A model generated the notes under the pieces. That model had not been told where the DNA came from, did no database searches, and saw only the letters and a list, made by a program, of their open reading frames with translations. This document shows, piece after piece, positions 35,398-47,708 of a DNA stretch of 64,000 nt. This DNA comes from Trichodelitschia bisporula (Eukaryota > Ascomycota > Dothideomycetes > Phaeotrichales > Phaeotrichaceae), in assembly GCA_010356995.1 (NCBI GenBank), contig ML996698.1, positions 369,923 to 433,922 of the forward strand, given 5' to 3'. The position numbers were made by a program, and so were the translations under genes. How positions within the stretch are numbered: the first letter of the stretch is position 1; each line of letters starts with the position of its first letter.

Positions 35398-36175
35398 ATG
35401 GGTCGCTACGACTTCCGGCCGCAACGCGTCTTCCAAACCGCATCGCAGCTCCTTGCAGTGGAACACAGCGCGCGAAGAGCAACGCCGCCGCCATGGTTCG
35501 ATATTGTAGCCAAAACCCCTCCGTCTCAAGTTCTCATCCGACCGCTGCAGCGGACACAGCCAGCGAGACGAGGCAGAAAGCCGAGCAGACTGTTCCAGCC
35601 AATGCCGATAGTCTACCCTGAGGACAAACTCCGCGCAGAATTCTTTGGAGACCACCCGTGGGAACTGGCCAGACCAAAGGTTGTGCTTGAAGGTGATGGG
35701 AACGACGCTATGCACTGGGACTGGAGCAGGATACAGCAACCCGGGAAGCGGTTAGACGGAGAAAGGCGAGCCTCACGCCATTTACGCTAGGTATCCCACT
35801 AATTCGCGCAGTGTTGTGCAACGGCAATTCTGGCTCATGCAGTACCAAGGACTTGGGAAGAATGAGGCATACGACAAGGCGAGGAAGGAGTTTTACAAAT
35901 ACCGACATCTGGAGGACATTGAAAGGCGCGTGGCAAATGAAGAAGCCCAGGCTACTGGTGCATACTTCGGCCCCGGCCCGTTAGAGTATGGTATGAAGCT
36001 GGAAGACAGAAAGTGGGAGGCGTGGAAAAAGTGGGCTACAAAGGAAATAGAACAGCGGAAGCAGCTCGAGAGCGCTGTATATTCGGGAAGCGAAACCGAC
36101 GAAGACAGCGTCGATGCGCCCGCGGATCCCGAGGCTCTTGGGGAGGAACCCGAGGAGCCCATAGCAGCTGTATGA
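35398..36175 (+). CDS. RSM25: Mitochondrial small ribosomal subunit protein mS23 (Rsm25)
   Basis: Exons 35398-35765 and 35812-36175 give 243 aa. Family landmarks run in order: MGRYDFRPQRV, RKPSRLFQP, FFGDHPWELARPKVVLE, DWSRIQQPGKRLDGE and SVVQRQFWLM. ARKEFYKYR and EEAQATGAYFGPG close the series. The conserved LDGESVVQR crosses the splice, which requires the donor at 35766 (AG/GCGAGC), a GC-AG intron of 46 nt. A GT donor a few bases upstream is also in phase but would delete LDGE. The acidic tail is usual. The gene product sits in the small mitoribosomal subunit. Only 61 bp separate its stop from the stop of the convergent TatD gene. Confidence 0.88.
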
Positions 36176-36236
36176 TACCGAACTCTAATGCAGTTTCTTC
36201 TGAAGCTCACTTTCCTCCATTCCACCAATTCCCGAC

Positions 36237-37395
36237 CTATGCCCCCTGCTCTCCTAGACCGAACATCCTGATGGAATTTGCCCACGCCCTATACGTATCA
36301 GCAAGTGGGAATGTAGACGACGAGGTTGTACATACGCGCTGCACACTTCTTGCACAGTTATGCCCTTGATGTTCGCGATGGCGTGTGCAACATGAGGAAT
36401 TGTCGCGGGCTCGTTCCGCCCTTTGATTATTGCCCCTGAGACCCATCTTTCCTTTTTTACAGCCTTGGGAAGCGGGGGGGCGTCTTTTAAGTATTGCGCC
36501 GACGCGTGTGAAGGCCGCATCTCGCACTGTAAGTCTCAGCAATTTGCGAAAAAAGGGGCCGGGCAGTCACAAACCCAGGGTCCATCCGTCTCTATCTGCA
36601 GTCTTTCTAGCGGAATTTGGCGTACCACTTCGATATTCTCCTCGGTTTTCATACTGCACCCGTTCACGCCGAGATCGAGCCCCATATCCACTATGCGCCC
36701 CATCTCCTCCAAAGTACCTGTGAAGCTGTGGACCAAGCCACCTTTCGGGAGCGAAGGAAGCCTAGGCAGTATCAGACGCTCAAAGTCATCGCTAGCCGCT
36801 CTCATGTGGAGGAACAGAGGTAACTGAACCTCAATAGCAAGATCCAGTTGTGCCTCAAAGTACTTGAGCTGCTGGTCTTTTGGGGTGAGAAATAGCCGGT
36901 CATAATCTAAACCAATCTCACCAAAGGCGACGGCCTGTCCTGATGCTTTAGCATCCAAGGCCAGCTTACGCAAAGCGTCGATCATGGCGGATGACCCTCC
37001 GGGATATGTGTCGAAGTGCTTCGCTGAGCACGGGTGAACACCTACAGTGGCGTAACAAAGCCCAGCTTGGATGAGGTTAGCCTCAGATATGAAGGAAGCC
37101 TGATGTTGGAACTTACGATGCTGCTCAGCAAGCTCAAGGGCATGTTTGGACTCCTCGAGATCGGATCCAGTAATCATGAATTTCTCGCATCCAGCATCCT
37201 TCGCACGCTGCAAAACGCCTTCAAAGTCGTCCTCGTGAGCCTGCTTCCCGTGATAATTTCCGCGGAAGACTGGATCCCCAAGATTGATACCTACCAAGAT
37301 CTAGTCAGCGGGAATGGCCATCCTAGGGAAGGATCGCGCTAACCGATGTCGATGTACCTCAACTTCTGGCCACCGGTTGAAGAATTTTGAGCCAT
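36237..37395 (-). CDS. TatD-family metal-dependent nuclease (TATDN1 type)
   Basis: Exons (minus) 37395-37344, 37290-37117, 37065-36575, 36526-36336 and 36288-36237 give 319 aa. TatD enzymes are amidohydrolase-fold 3'-5' exonucleases linked to DNA repair and apoptosis-like DNA degradation. Motifs in order are YIDIGINLGDP (over intron 1), ATVGVHPC, AFGEIGLDYDR, LPLFLHMRAA, LVHSFTG and LQIETDGPW. The family C-terminus RNEP..I.HVA, then VCSAAWANSIRMFGL, appears after the last splice. All five exons are phase-consistent. The eukaryotic TATDN1 form lacks the first HxH motif of bacterial TatD, as here. Gene start and end agree with family length. Confidence 0.92.
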
Positions 37396-38170
37396 GGCTA
37401 CGGAGGAGATGATTCGCGGGTAGGATGACTTCGCTATCGAGTTTGGGAGACCAGGCCGAATGTTCACTAGGAGGGAGTTGCAGGGGGGCTTGATACGCGC
37501 AGAGCGGAGAATTTGCATTTACGGGATGTGTACGGGTACTGTAGAACTAGAAGGTGGTGTACTTCCAGGCTCAGCTACTTCGGTAAGTTTAGCACGGTTA
37601 GCTTGCAGACACCAGCGGGCACTCCGGAGTACAGTAAGTACCGAGCAATGTGTTGATACTATGCACTTCGCACTCCGATCAAATGATCACGGCAAGGCCG
37701 ATGTTGATTGCGTCTGGCGTCAACAACATTTGCTTTGCGGTTGGCAGGGTTGGCTTGTCGTTGTATGGAGGAGCTACCCCGCAGTTGCATGAGCTTCAGG
37801 ACCCCGCCGCATTTGTCTGCCAACTTCAGCTAATTTTACGGGTACTATCTAGAGGCGGAAAAGCCAAAATGACGGTCTTTTGGACCTCTAGGGCCATACA
37901 GAGAACACGAAACTGCGTTATGCACCTCGATGATGCAAAGCGGATGTTGCACATGAAATTCTGCCCAACCACCACCACATAACCCCCGCAGAGCTGAACG
38001 ATGCCTGTCGTCTGATCACTGCCAACTGTCTGGACCAAACCGCTCTTTCCAGTCACTCAAGCTGATATTTAGAGGTGGCGCTCCCCCCGCTGAAAAGCTG
38101 AAGGTCAACTCAGCTGAAAGATAAACGCTCCCTTTTGCTATCCCATACTTCATCCAACTCCCATCACATC
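37396..38170. promoter_or_regulatory. Divergent promoter region, TatD and peroxygenase
   Basis: A 775-bp region without a supported gene. It must contain the promoters of both flanking genes. No motif stands out. Confidence 0.4.
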
Positions 38171-39075
38171 ATGACTGAAGCTCTCCCAGAGATCGACTAC
38201 ACCAAGTGGCAGGCCCCAGGAGAAGGTGACGGTAAGCCACAACTTCTATCTATGCAGCCGAACATCAAGTAAATGTCAGGCGCATATAGTTCGCTCTCCC
38301 TGCCCCATGATAAATGCCCTCGCCAATCACTCCATACTCCCACATAATGGCAAAGGCATTACGAAAGAAATGGCTGTCAAAGCCCTCGGCGCAGCCATCC
38401 ACCTGGACAGCAACATCGCCAGTATCTTCGCCGCAGGCGGCGTAGCAGCGAATCCGGACCACAGTGCCCACACCTTCGACCTCAATCACGTCAACAAGCA
38501 CAACTGGATCGAACACGACTGCAGCCTGTCGCGCGACGACTTTGCCTTTGGGGACAACTGGCACTTCAACAAAGAAGTTTTCGACTCTGTCATGGCGCAT
38601 TACGGGACCGCTGAAAAGACGGACTTCGCCCACGCGAGCAAGGCCCGCTACTTACGCATACAGGCCAGCAAAGAGGCGCATAAGCGTGCTGGAAAAGAGT
38701 TTACCTACGGCATCAAAGAGTGCATCATGAGCTATGGCGAGACGGCTCTGTACTTGAACCTGTTGGGCAAGGACGGTGTTGCACCCTTGAAATGGGTTAG
38801 AATATTTTTCGGTATGCCCCTAGAGTGAGCTATATCGCTGATTGCTTCAGCTAACAGGTTCACCAGAAGAAGAGCGTCTCCCATTTGCAGAAGGTTGGCG
38901 GAAACCGGCGCAGCCGATCAATCAGACGCTCATGAACAAGACTATCTTCAGCTTGGTTTCAGCCAACGAGCACAAAGCAGAAGAAGCTACTGAAGTTGGC
39001 GTCGGGACAATTCAGGCCCTGAAGACTGTGGTTGAAAGCTTCATCAAGGTCCCATCTATTTGCACTGTTATGTGA
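38171..39075 (+). CDS. Heme-thiolate peroxidase/peroxygenase, intracellular, ending in CTVM
   Basis: Exons 38171-38231, 38290-38811 and 38858-39075 give 266 aa. It belongs to peroxidase family 2 (chloroperoxidase and unspecific peroxygenases), which use H2O2 to oxygenate or halogenate substrates. The axial-cysteine motif SPCPMINALANH is at residues 23-34 and the acid-base pair EHD at 95-97. The N-terminus has no signal peptide, unlike secreted peroxygenases. The last four residues, CTVM, fit a CaaX prenylation box (Met at X favours farnesylation). Intron 1 uses the acceptor ATATAG at 38289 rather than the CAG nine bases before, as only this keeps the PCP motif in frame. Substrate unknown. It is convergent with the SCYL1 gene. 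Confidence 0.87.
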
Positions 39076-39340
39076 TTCAATGGCAACTTTAAGTTGGACT
39101 TTTACAACCATCGGGCGTCAGGCGGCGAATATTGGTGAATACTTTGATACCTAGGCTCTTCGCTTTTTCGAGGTCAGTCATTTCGATAGGCGAGAGCAAG
39201 TGAGAGAAACCAAAGAGAATTCCGTGAAACTGCACCACATTCCAATGCAAACTCTGTACCGGAGTTTACTAGCGTTTAGTTTTCATTCCACTTTATTCCA
39301 CCAGTGTCTAGTAATGCAAGTGACCGACGAAGTTGCCTTC

Positions 39341-42093
39341 TTACCAGTCATCACCCCAGGCGGCATCTTCCTCATCGTCTTCCTTTTTCTTCTCTAGCTT
39401 TGTCACTTGTTTAGCGGGGGCGGCCCTGGGTTTCGATGTCACAGTCGCAGACTTCTTGCTTCCCACTGGGTTTGTGGAATTTGCCTTTGGCTTCAAGGTT
39501 GGCTTCGCAGCAACAGACTTGGTAAGCCCCTTGGGTAAGAACGTCTTCACCTTCGATTTCGCCTGAGCATCAAGCCATCCAGCAAAATCTGGCTCACCCT
39601 TGTCCTCAAAGGGGTTGCTGGTGACCGAGGTATTCTGGGAAGTTGGAGCCGTAAAAGGGTCTGTTTCTTCGCCCCATGCAGCCTCGCCGTCGCCCCAGGC
39701 AGTGTCCAGTTCATCTTCAACTAGCTGTGGGCTGCTGACAGAGGAGACGGGATTGCTTAAAGCGTGGGGAACAGGCCTGGATGGAAGTTGAAGTCCTCGC
39801 GACTGTGGGGTTGGCGGGATAGCCTTCGAGCTTTCAACTGATGGGGGTACGGAGCTTGAGCGAGCCTCACTCGTCAAAGCCGGGGACGCATCCGATGGAG
39901 CTTGCATTTGACCGCTAGCTGATGCAACCTTATTAGTAAATGACGAAATCGCCCATCCAGCCCACGACGTGTCCTGCTGTGGTGTCCCCATGCGAGGTGC
40001 ATTTGCAACATGTCCAGGGACGCCCGATGGAGCTTGGGCCGTGTCTGGGAGAGCCTGGCTGTATTTGCGGACTCGCTGGAGGTACAGATCAAGGGTCTTG
40101 TTCGCCTGGTCGCGTACAAGCCTAGACTTGTCAGTCTGGGAAGGTGATTTGGACAACTATAGATTACCTTTCCTTATCTACTAGGGACGGACAAAGTCCT
40201 GGTAGGATTTTTGTCGCACACTCTTCATCGCTGAACACATCTAGCGTAGCCGCCAAAGCCAACAGAGCAGCATTTCGAGCGTGAACAAATGGGTCACGCA
40301 GAGAACGCAAGAAGGCCGCCGTGAGGACTTTGGAACGTGACTGGATGCGATTAGTTGATGCCATAAGCGCCTTGTGCAACATACACCGGTGCCCAGATTG
40401 CGTGCAATTTTCCCCAGACAGATGGTCGTGTTTGTGCGAATGCCGGGCTGCTCATCATTGGCAGTTTTTGCAAGATGTCGCAGAAGTTCACCGTTGATCG
40501 TGCGGTCTGAAAGCTTTGGAACAACCACCAAAACTGCCTTGACTGTCTGTTCTCGAACAACTGGGGCAACATCGGAAAACCCTGTGACCTGTTTGAAATT
40601 TTGTTACTCTGTATGCGAGTTGTAGCGGAAGGTGAGAAGCCCGACTTACCATTTGTGGGAAAATTCCATTGTTCACAATCTTCTGAGACAAATGATCGAT
40701 CATCAACGGCAAGCCGTCTAGCAGACACACGCGAAGGGCGCGGTCCTGGTTCGCAAACAGTCGAACAATTACAGGAGTGAGGCGCTGCTCATATTCATCC
40801 TCGGAGAGTTTGGTGCCGATCTTCAAAATAAGGCTGAGCACTCTCGGGCCGCCGCCGCCAAATTCGACCGATTTCAGGAGCTCAGGCAGAACCTTCATTT
40901 TGAAGAAATCCTCTGGAAAGTCATCCGACACCTCCTCGAGCCGGCTGCGGGGCTGTTAGCGTGGATGACAACAGTGGGCAAAACTGGCCTAAGGAACTCG
41001 TCTTTTTCTGTCTCAGTCTTCAAGCCTAGGTTTTCGATGCCTTCGCTGAGGTGAATGAGAGGGATCTCAAAGAACCCCCCACTTCGCTGACCTTGTTCCA
41101 GGAATTGTGCTACCGATATTCGAGCCTTTGGGTTAGCATTTATCAGTCGTTTGTAACTCTGCTGCATGCTTGGAGAAATGCCTTTCGGCTGGCTAAGTTG
41201 ATCGGTGCTCGTGAAGATTCCGTTGAAAACCTCGTAAGTGAGGATCCCATAGCCGTATGCATCAGTGGCAGACAGTGGGCCTCGCTTCACCGCGTCCCAG
41301 CCAGTTTTCAGAACTTCCGGAGGTGAGTATCGCCCGGAATCTGGCATAAGGCTACCATATGTCTGTCAATGTCAGCCTCGAGCCCCGTTATCAAAGAAAA
41401 TCTGGCCCCTACGTATAGTATGGCGTCATCTTCCTTAATGGAACTGAGAGCTTCAAAACCTGCCAGTTTCCATTCGCCGCTTTCACTGGTGAAGACTGAA
41501 GAAGAGCGGACGCACCCATGAATGGACGCCGCATCCTCATTGATAAACTTGAGAGCTTTCTGTAATATGTTAAACTTATGAGTCTTCGGGTTCGTGAGAT
41601 TTCACGCCTACGGCAATGCTGTGCAATCCCCACTTAATCGTGCCCTCAGCCAAACTTTTGCGCTTGATATGCCAACTCAACGGTGTCAGGCGCTCCGTCG
41701 CGATGTAGATGTAGGAATCCGTCTGGCCTTCGTGTTAGCCATAGTTGACGCGATTAAGTATGCGAGCATACCCACTTCTACCGTATCAAAGACCTTTATC
41801 AGGCCGGGGTGGCGCAAAGTCCTGAGTTTGCGGAGGGCATTGCGGGCAAGAGGGAGGCGGGACTTGTTCACCGCAACATCGAAGGAGAATACGCTACATT
41901 TGGAGCTGTCTTCCTAAGGGAACAAGGGTCAGGAAGCAGTCCAAAGGATACGTGCGAGAGCCTAACATACTCGTTTGGTGCCATTGTGCAACGTCCAAAT
42001 CGATTGCTCAAGATCGATCCTCTCGTCGAACGAGTACGGAAAGGCAGGGCCCTTTGAGATCGCAGAAGCTACAGCAGACTTCAAAAAATCCAT
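39341..42093 (-). CDS. CEX1: SCY1-like pseudokinase (SCYL1/Cex1)
   Basis: Nine exons (minus) 42093-41971, 41913-41776, 41722-41612, 41559-41413, 41362-40989, 40944-40650, 40588-40385, 40340-40168 and 40121-39341 give 781 aa. Cex1/SCYL1 proteins work in tRNA export and Golgi-ER trafficking. The N-terminal kinase-like lobe starts MDFLKSAVASAISKG. It contains RKLRTLRHPGLIKVFDTVE and YIYIATERLTPLSWH but lacks a recognisable HRD or DFG, so it is a pseudokinase. HEAT-type repeats follow (DDFPEDFFKMKVLPELL, FGGGGPRVL, APVVREQTVKAVL and GIRTNTTICLGKIARNLG). The C-terminus is disordered and ends EEDAAWGDDW, as in the family. Intron 5 is inferred as GC-AG (AG/GCCAGT), since no GT donor restores RLEEVSDDF. 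Confidence 0.88.
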
Positions 42094-43463
42094 GAAGGAA
42101 TGATAATATGGGATGGAAGAAGCAGCGTTCCAGAAATGTGACCGATATGACCGTGATTGTGAATGCAAGTGGAATTCTCACCTTGCGCACTTGTAACTCT
42201 GGTGCATCTCAACCCCTCGAAGCCAGCCACGCCAGCCAAACAGCAACATGTCATCAAAACCCTGAGGGGTCCAACGACGGGCTTGGCAAGGTGTGGCTTG
42301 AAAGCAGCCTTCCAAAGGTGGCCGTGCAGGTGAGCGACGTCCACGTGAGCTTTGCTCCTGGAAGGGACTAGTTTTCAGCCAGACGCGCCAGACAGGAACG
42401 CTCGGGGCTGGTCCGTGCGTAGAATTTGTTCACCTCTCGAGGGCGCGAGGACGACTCTCGTCCAGAGCCGTCCCCAATATCCTCCTTCAGAGTATATCCG
42501 CCCTCCTTAGCCGTTTGCCTCCCCTTGCACACCTTTCGTCTGTCTACACTGGTAGCCGTATTGTCGTTCCTTAATACCTGCGTTCTGCTCCTCTTTACAG
42601 CGTTGTGCGCCTCCCGCCCCCCAGCGTCGACCCGTCACAAAAGCCGAGACCTGGACTACAGTCGCGTCCTCCCATCAGCACCCTACCCGGGATACTATCA
42701 CAGCAACTAGTACCGTATGCGCTCCAAAGGCAATGGGTTGCAGCGCGGATCGAAAAGTGATTCTGGTTCAGCTGTGGCACGTGCCTTAAGAGTAATTTCG
42801 ACCAGGAGCGCAAAGTGTACGCCGAGTGGTGTCTGTCCCGGTAAGATGAAGCTTTCATTATATCTCGATGGAGAGCAGTCTTTCCTTATCCCGCGCCCGT
42901 GACGAGACAATGGTAAAAGGGCTTACTGGCCAACTGCTTTGCAGGTCCTGTGCCTGCGCGCTTTTCGCCTGCGGTGCTCGTGACGCTCGCTATGGCCCTG
43001 CGCTCGTTTAAGCAAGGCTCAAAGCTTTCTTTGAGATTATGCCGAAACACTGCTCAAGCTCATTGAGAACGCCGAGTAAATCATTCGCCCCGATTTGGAG
43101 CCTTCGTCTGTATGCATCGCCAGACAAGTGCCAATGGAACGGAGCTACACTGGCGAGCCGGGCCTTTTTGCCTCTGGTTCTGCTCCTTTCTAACTTGCCC
43201 GGAACAATGGCGTTGTTGGCTGCAGTGAGAATAGGCACGCAACGTGGGAAGGCGCACAAGTACGGAGCCGCTTTTGCAGGCCAAATGGTGACCCAAGTAA
43301 TAACTGAAAAGATCTGAGGCGGTCGACAACATTCAAACAGACAAATATCATCATTCGGGCTCTAGCTAACAATTTCCAGGCTCATCACTCGACACTGCAT
43401 ATATACAGACAGGAGTAGTCACATTTTCAAAGCATCGCCTCCTGAACGCTGGACAGAATCATC
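42094..43463. other. Intergenic between SCYL1 and the PHD gene, with ATG-free pyrimidine tract
   Basis: A 1.37-kb region between divergent genes. From 42421 to 42714 the plus strand is C/T-rich and has no usable ATG, which looks like a promoter and leader. The first ATG after it (42718) opens a 61-codon frame with a GTAAGA donor at its end. A TTTGCAG acceptor follows near 42944. A small spliced gene or an intron-bearing leader of the PHD gene is possible, but no domain is recognised and no CDS is called. Confidence 0.4.
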
Positions 43464-46400
43464 ATGCAATCTCCCAGGGACCTGCACAAAAAAAGCAAGA
43501 AGAGACGGCGAATTGACAGTTACAGGTCCTCAGATATGGGGGAAGATCATCAGACACTGCCGCAGGCCGACACGTACCGCCCTTCCGACTCCGGTCCCTC
43601 CAGAGGAATCGACTCGTACAGGCCACCCGAGCGCAACTTTGCCGGAGTACCCGATGTGCACAGATCTACCAGCTCTAGCACGTCCAGAACTGTTAATGGT
43701 TCCCGGCCATCGCCCAGCGGTATAAAACAGCCTTCCCCGCGCGGACCACGTCCATCTTGGGCCGACTTGAATCCTTCTAAGAAGTCTCCCGTTAAGTGGA
43801 CCGAGTCGACGCCCTCAAAATCCGACTCCTTTGACTACTCCAGGGTTCCTAGAGGACCCGCAGCAGATATGGGAAATGTCTCATCGGCTCAACCTTCGCG
43901 AAACGCTTTAACTTCTCCACATGTGTATATCACCCTCCGGGAAGTCAATCGGCCTTACCCGATTTTCTTCCAGCCTGAGTGGGTTCCACATATGGAGAAG
44001 CTCCTGAAAAATAAGGGAATTCGCCACATCACGAAATTACAGAGCGATCCACATGGATGCTACGTGTTTTTCGAGGATCATGCCTCCGCACAAGCAGATA
44101 CCTGCGCCCTCCGATGTGCAAAATCACGACTTTTCAGCGCATATGCGATGGACATCAAGGCCGTCAAGTCTGGAACCAAGGCACAACCCTTGGCAAGCCT
44201 CCCTGCTCAAAGCAAGATGCGGGATAGTTCTGAAGTACACTCCCCTACCAATCCTGCTTTGTCCACCCCCCAACGACCCAAAGACGATCCTGCCGGTAAC
44301 AAAGTGGCGATTGATGATGCAGGGACCATCTTGACCGTTCAGACAGAACCGCAGCAGAGCGTCCCTACCGGTGTGTCGGGGGAGCCAAAGCCGGTGGCTT
44401 CGGTGCAATTGCAGGCAGCAAGTAAGCCGGTGGCTTCAACTGAGTCTGCAAAGAGGTCTTCAGTCGAATCCAATCAAGGCTGTAAGTACTCTGCCAGAAC
44501 ATGTTTAAGTTCCCGTGTCAAACTCAGCGCCCTGGCAGCTACTTCGGCAGCAACACCAGGTCCAATAGGCAGAAATCACTCTGTCCCACAGTCACACGGC
44601 TTGATAAGAAACCGGTCACCAGCTTTCGACCGCCAAGCGCGAAATGGCATTTCCTTCTTGCGTGCCGATGACGAAATATCTCAAGTCAGCGGATTCGCAC
44701 CTTCCGAAGTCTCGTCGGTCGGCTCCAAGATAGATCTGACGCAATGCGCGGCTTGCAAAAAGGGTGCGAACGGCATCAATCCCTTCGTTCAGTGCTCAGC
44801 ATGCCGTCGGAACTATCATGAGACATGTGGAAAGTCTCCTATCAACCTCCTCGAAAGGTAAGGAAGAACGAGATTTCGCATCAAGCGTGTGGCCTGACGG
44901 AGCCGTAGGTCGAAATGGCGGTGCCTAAGGTGCATCAAGCGGCAGAGACGCGCTCCAGTGTCTAGCGAGCAAGGGAACCCCGGCGGCCACCCACCTTCAG
45001 CTAATACACCACCTTCCCTTCCTACGGTCTGCCAGACCGGCACGGATTTACATCCCGAATCTGAGCCTGCCAGATCAAAGAGTCCCCTCTGCGACAATAC
45101 ACAGAACCCCCAGCCCTTAGGAGATGTCAAACCGCTCATTGCGAAATCCCCCTCCCCTCTTAATGAGCAGCCCCCGCCTGATTGCTTTGTAACCAGTTTC
45201 GGCTCCGAGTTCATGAGCGTGAGTGATAGTGTTCTCTCATCTACGCTTCTAAGCGATGGTTTGCGCTCAGACGACCACCGTCCGCCGCCTGCCGGTGTGA
45301 TCACAGACCGCCGAGACGCCCCGGTTGCTCAAGAACTACAGAATGAAGCTGTTCCGGACCGGAGGCCTCTCCAACTCAGCTCTTCAGGATCTGCAGCACG
45401 GATGGAGGCCCAACCCGAGCAGCTCTCTGTACCTATGGACACCTCGCTTCCTGGTAATGCTCTGCCAGCCTTTCGTATTGTATGTAATACCTGTAGCAAC
45501 CCAATATCAGCTAAAAATCCATCATGGTAAGTTACTTCACTTCGGCGGTTGCGTTGGCTAATACGAATCAGTGCTCAATGCCAGATAACGCAGTCACAGC
45601 CGGGCCAGGATCAAGCGCTACATTTGATAAAAGCGGGTTTGCCTGTCACAACTGGGCGCGTGAATGTCTCTACATCCAGTAGCTCTCTTTCTCCATATGA
45701 TGAGGATTCTAGCAGTCTGAGCAGTCTGTCCCCTGAAAGTCCTCCCGCGACTGGACCGAACAGTGCTACAACACCGGCTTTAAGAGAGGAACTGTTCGTG
45801 GAACAGAACTCCACGTCCCGCAGTACTTTTCCTCCAGAATACCTTCCCACGACGTCTGCAGCGAGGGTCCTTTCACATTCGCGTAGTAACCCGGGTGAGA
45901 ACGGCCAGCTAGCTGCTGCGACACAGACGGGACGCCCCCCATCGATCTTCAAGTACAAAGAACTGATAGCTTTGGCGTTACGAAGAGGTGGACGAAAGAA
46001 TGCGTATGAGACATGGATGTGGGTGGTGCAGAACATTCCCAACATGCGTGCCGACGACAAGAAGCTGCAGGCGGGCCTCAGCTCCGCTCTCGCCAAACAC
46101 CCGGAATTCGTCAAGGAGGAAATGCCTGGAAAACTTCGTTGCGTCTATTCATTACGCGGTGACTATGACAAGTCTCTGATCGATGTCAACAAAATTGAGC
46201 GTTTGTACGCCCTACACGGCATCCACGCGACATCGGCACGAGAGATTGAGCCATCAGGGAGACATGCCGCACCCCATGCTACCATGACAAACAACCAGAC
46301 GGCTAGAAATAACTGTCGTCGGACCCTCAAGATGCCGAAAGCTTCTCAGCAGCCGCCGAGATTATCACCGCCGAGAGCGCCGCAGGTAATAGAACCGCTA

Positions 46401-47516
46401 TTGTCGTCGAAGACTTTGCTGACATATTTACTGAATCTCACTCAACCCGTGCCGGCGTTGAAGGCATCACAAATTTTGCCTGCGTCTTCACTGAAAGCAA
46501 GAAAGTCGGCAACTGCCTTTCCTCTCGCACCTTCCTCAAGACTAGATGGAGAACATGGGCATGCTCATCGCATAACCCCTGCCCTTCCAACTCCATCTCG
46601 AGGACAGTCCAGTACCTCAGGTATCAATGGTACCGTACCGTCAAAGGTCTGTTCCAATGCTTTTATTCAGGTTATTGTCCACTAAAAATTAGCAGACGGA
46701 CACGGGGATGCGTAAGAGCAGCAAAAAGCGGAAGTTCTCTGATTTCGTTTCAACCGAGGTCGCTGAAGCGTTGCGATTGACCACCCACGCCCCAAGCGCC
46801 AACATCAACGGTTATCGCACCCCAAAGTTCGACGACCCCGATGAGGCCACCCAGGCAGATGTTGAAGCACTATTCTCGATCTCGAATAAGTTGCCGCATG
46901 TGGATCCTTTTGTGGATCCCTCAAGAGCTCCTGCAAAGGGGAGGAAGGGAACATCCAGGCCCGTCGAGTCTGGAAACGGATCCAGACCAACTGTCAAAGA
47001 CCTTTTCGCTGAATGCCCGTGGGAAGATCCGCACTGGCCTGGAAATGCTGGCTTTGACCGGGAGGCAAAGATAGCTGAGATCAAACGGCGACCTCCCCGA
47101 AAGCATCCGATAAAGCCCCCGTCCACCACCACCGACACCCCCCGGAATGTCCGCTATCCGGCAAATCCACTGATCCAGAATCAAAGAGGATATTTCAAGT
47201 GGATGGAACAACGGGCAAAAGAATTTGGTGCCGGTTATGCAGTCCGTCCTGAAAACGAGACCACCAACGAAACCTCAACATATACAAGCAAAGCTAACAG
47301 TATCCTCGTTTTCGGTACCCTGGAAGCTGCCTTGGAACTTCCTCGAATTCCTATATTTAGTATGGATAAGCATGGGTATGTCGAAGTTCGAGATGCATCT
47401 GGCGTAAGTCGTCAGCCTATAATGCCTGCCGAATATCAAAAACTAATCCGCACTTCTAGTTCCACAACATTCAAAGAGTCTGGAAAACCACCCTCGGACA
47501 TTTCGATGAAGAGTGA
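43464..47516 (+). CDS. Large PHD-finger protein with forkhead-like segment
   Basis: Exons 43464-44481, 44539-44857, 44909-45526, 45572-46646, 46696-47403 and 47460-47516 give 1264 aa. The first 450 residues are mostly disordered, with repeated DSYR/DTYRP motifs. A PHD finger follows (CAACKKG, FVQCSAC, YHETCG, then WRCLRCIKRQ), with its last cysteines joined over the 51-nt intron 2. A second CxxC pair, CNTC and CAQC, brackets intron 3. Near residue 800 is a winged-helix-like block (YKELIALALRR, WMWVVQNIPNM, HPEFVKEE) similar in layout to forkhead domains. The last exon adds FHNIQRVWKTTLGHF. Chromatin binding is likely from the PHD. Between about 46310 and 46510 another frame looks more coding-like, so this part of the model is uncertain. 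Confidence 0.72.
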
Positions 47517-47708
47517 TAGAAGTTGAAGGCCGGACGAACGATGAGTGACTATTCGATCACGAGGAATGCCTACATGGATCCCGTTGAGAGTAACGACGGA
47601 ATTCTGAAATATACTATCAGGCATTTGGGTGCATCGCAGCTTGTCTCTACCATTCTCAGAAGCATACACTAGGAATTGTACAAGCGTAATCAATAGTAAG
47701 TTACGCGC

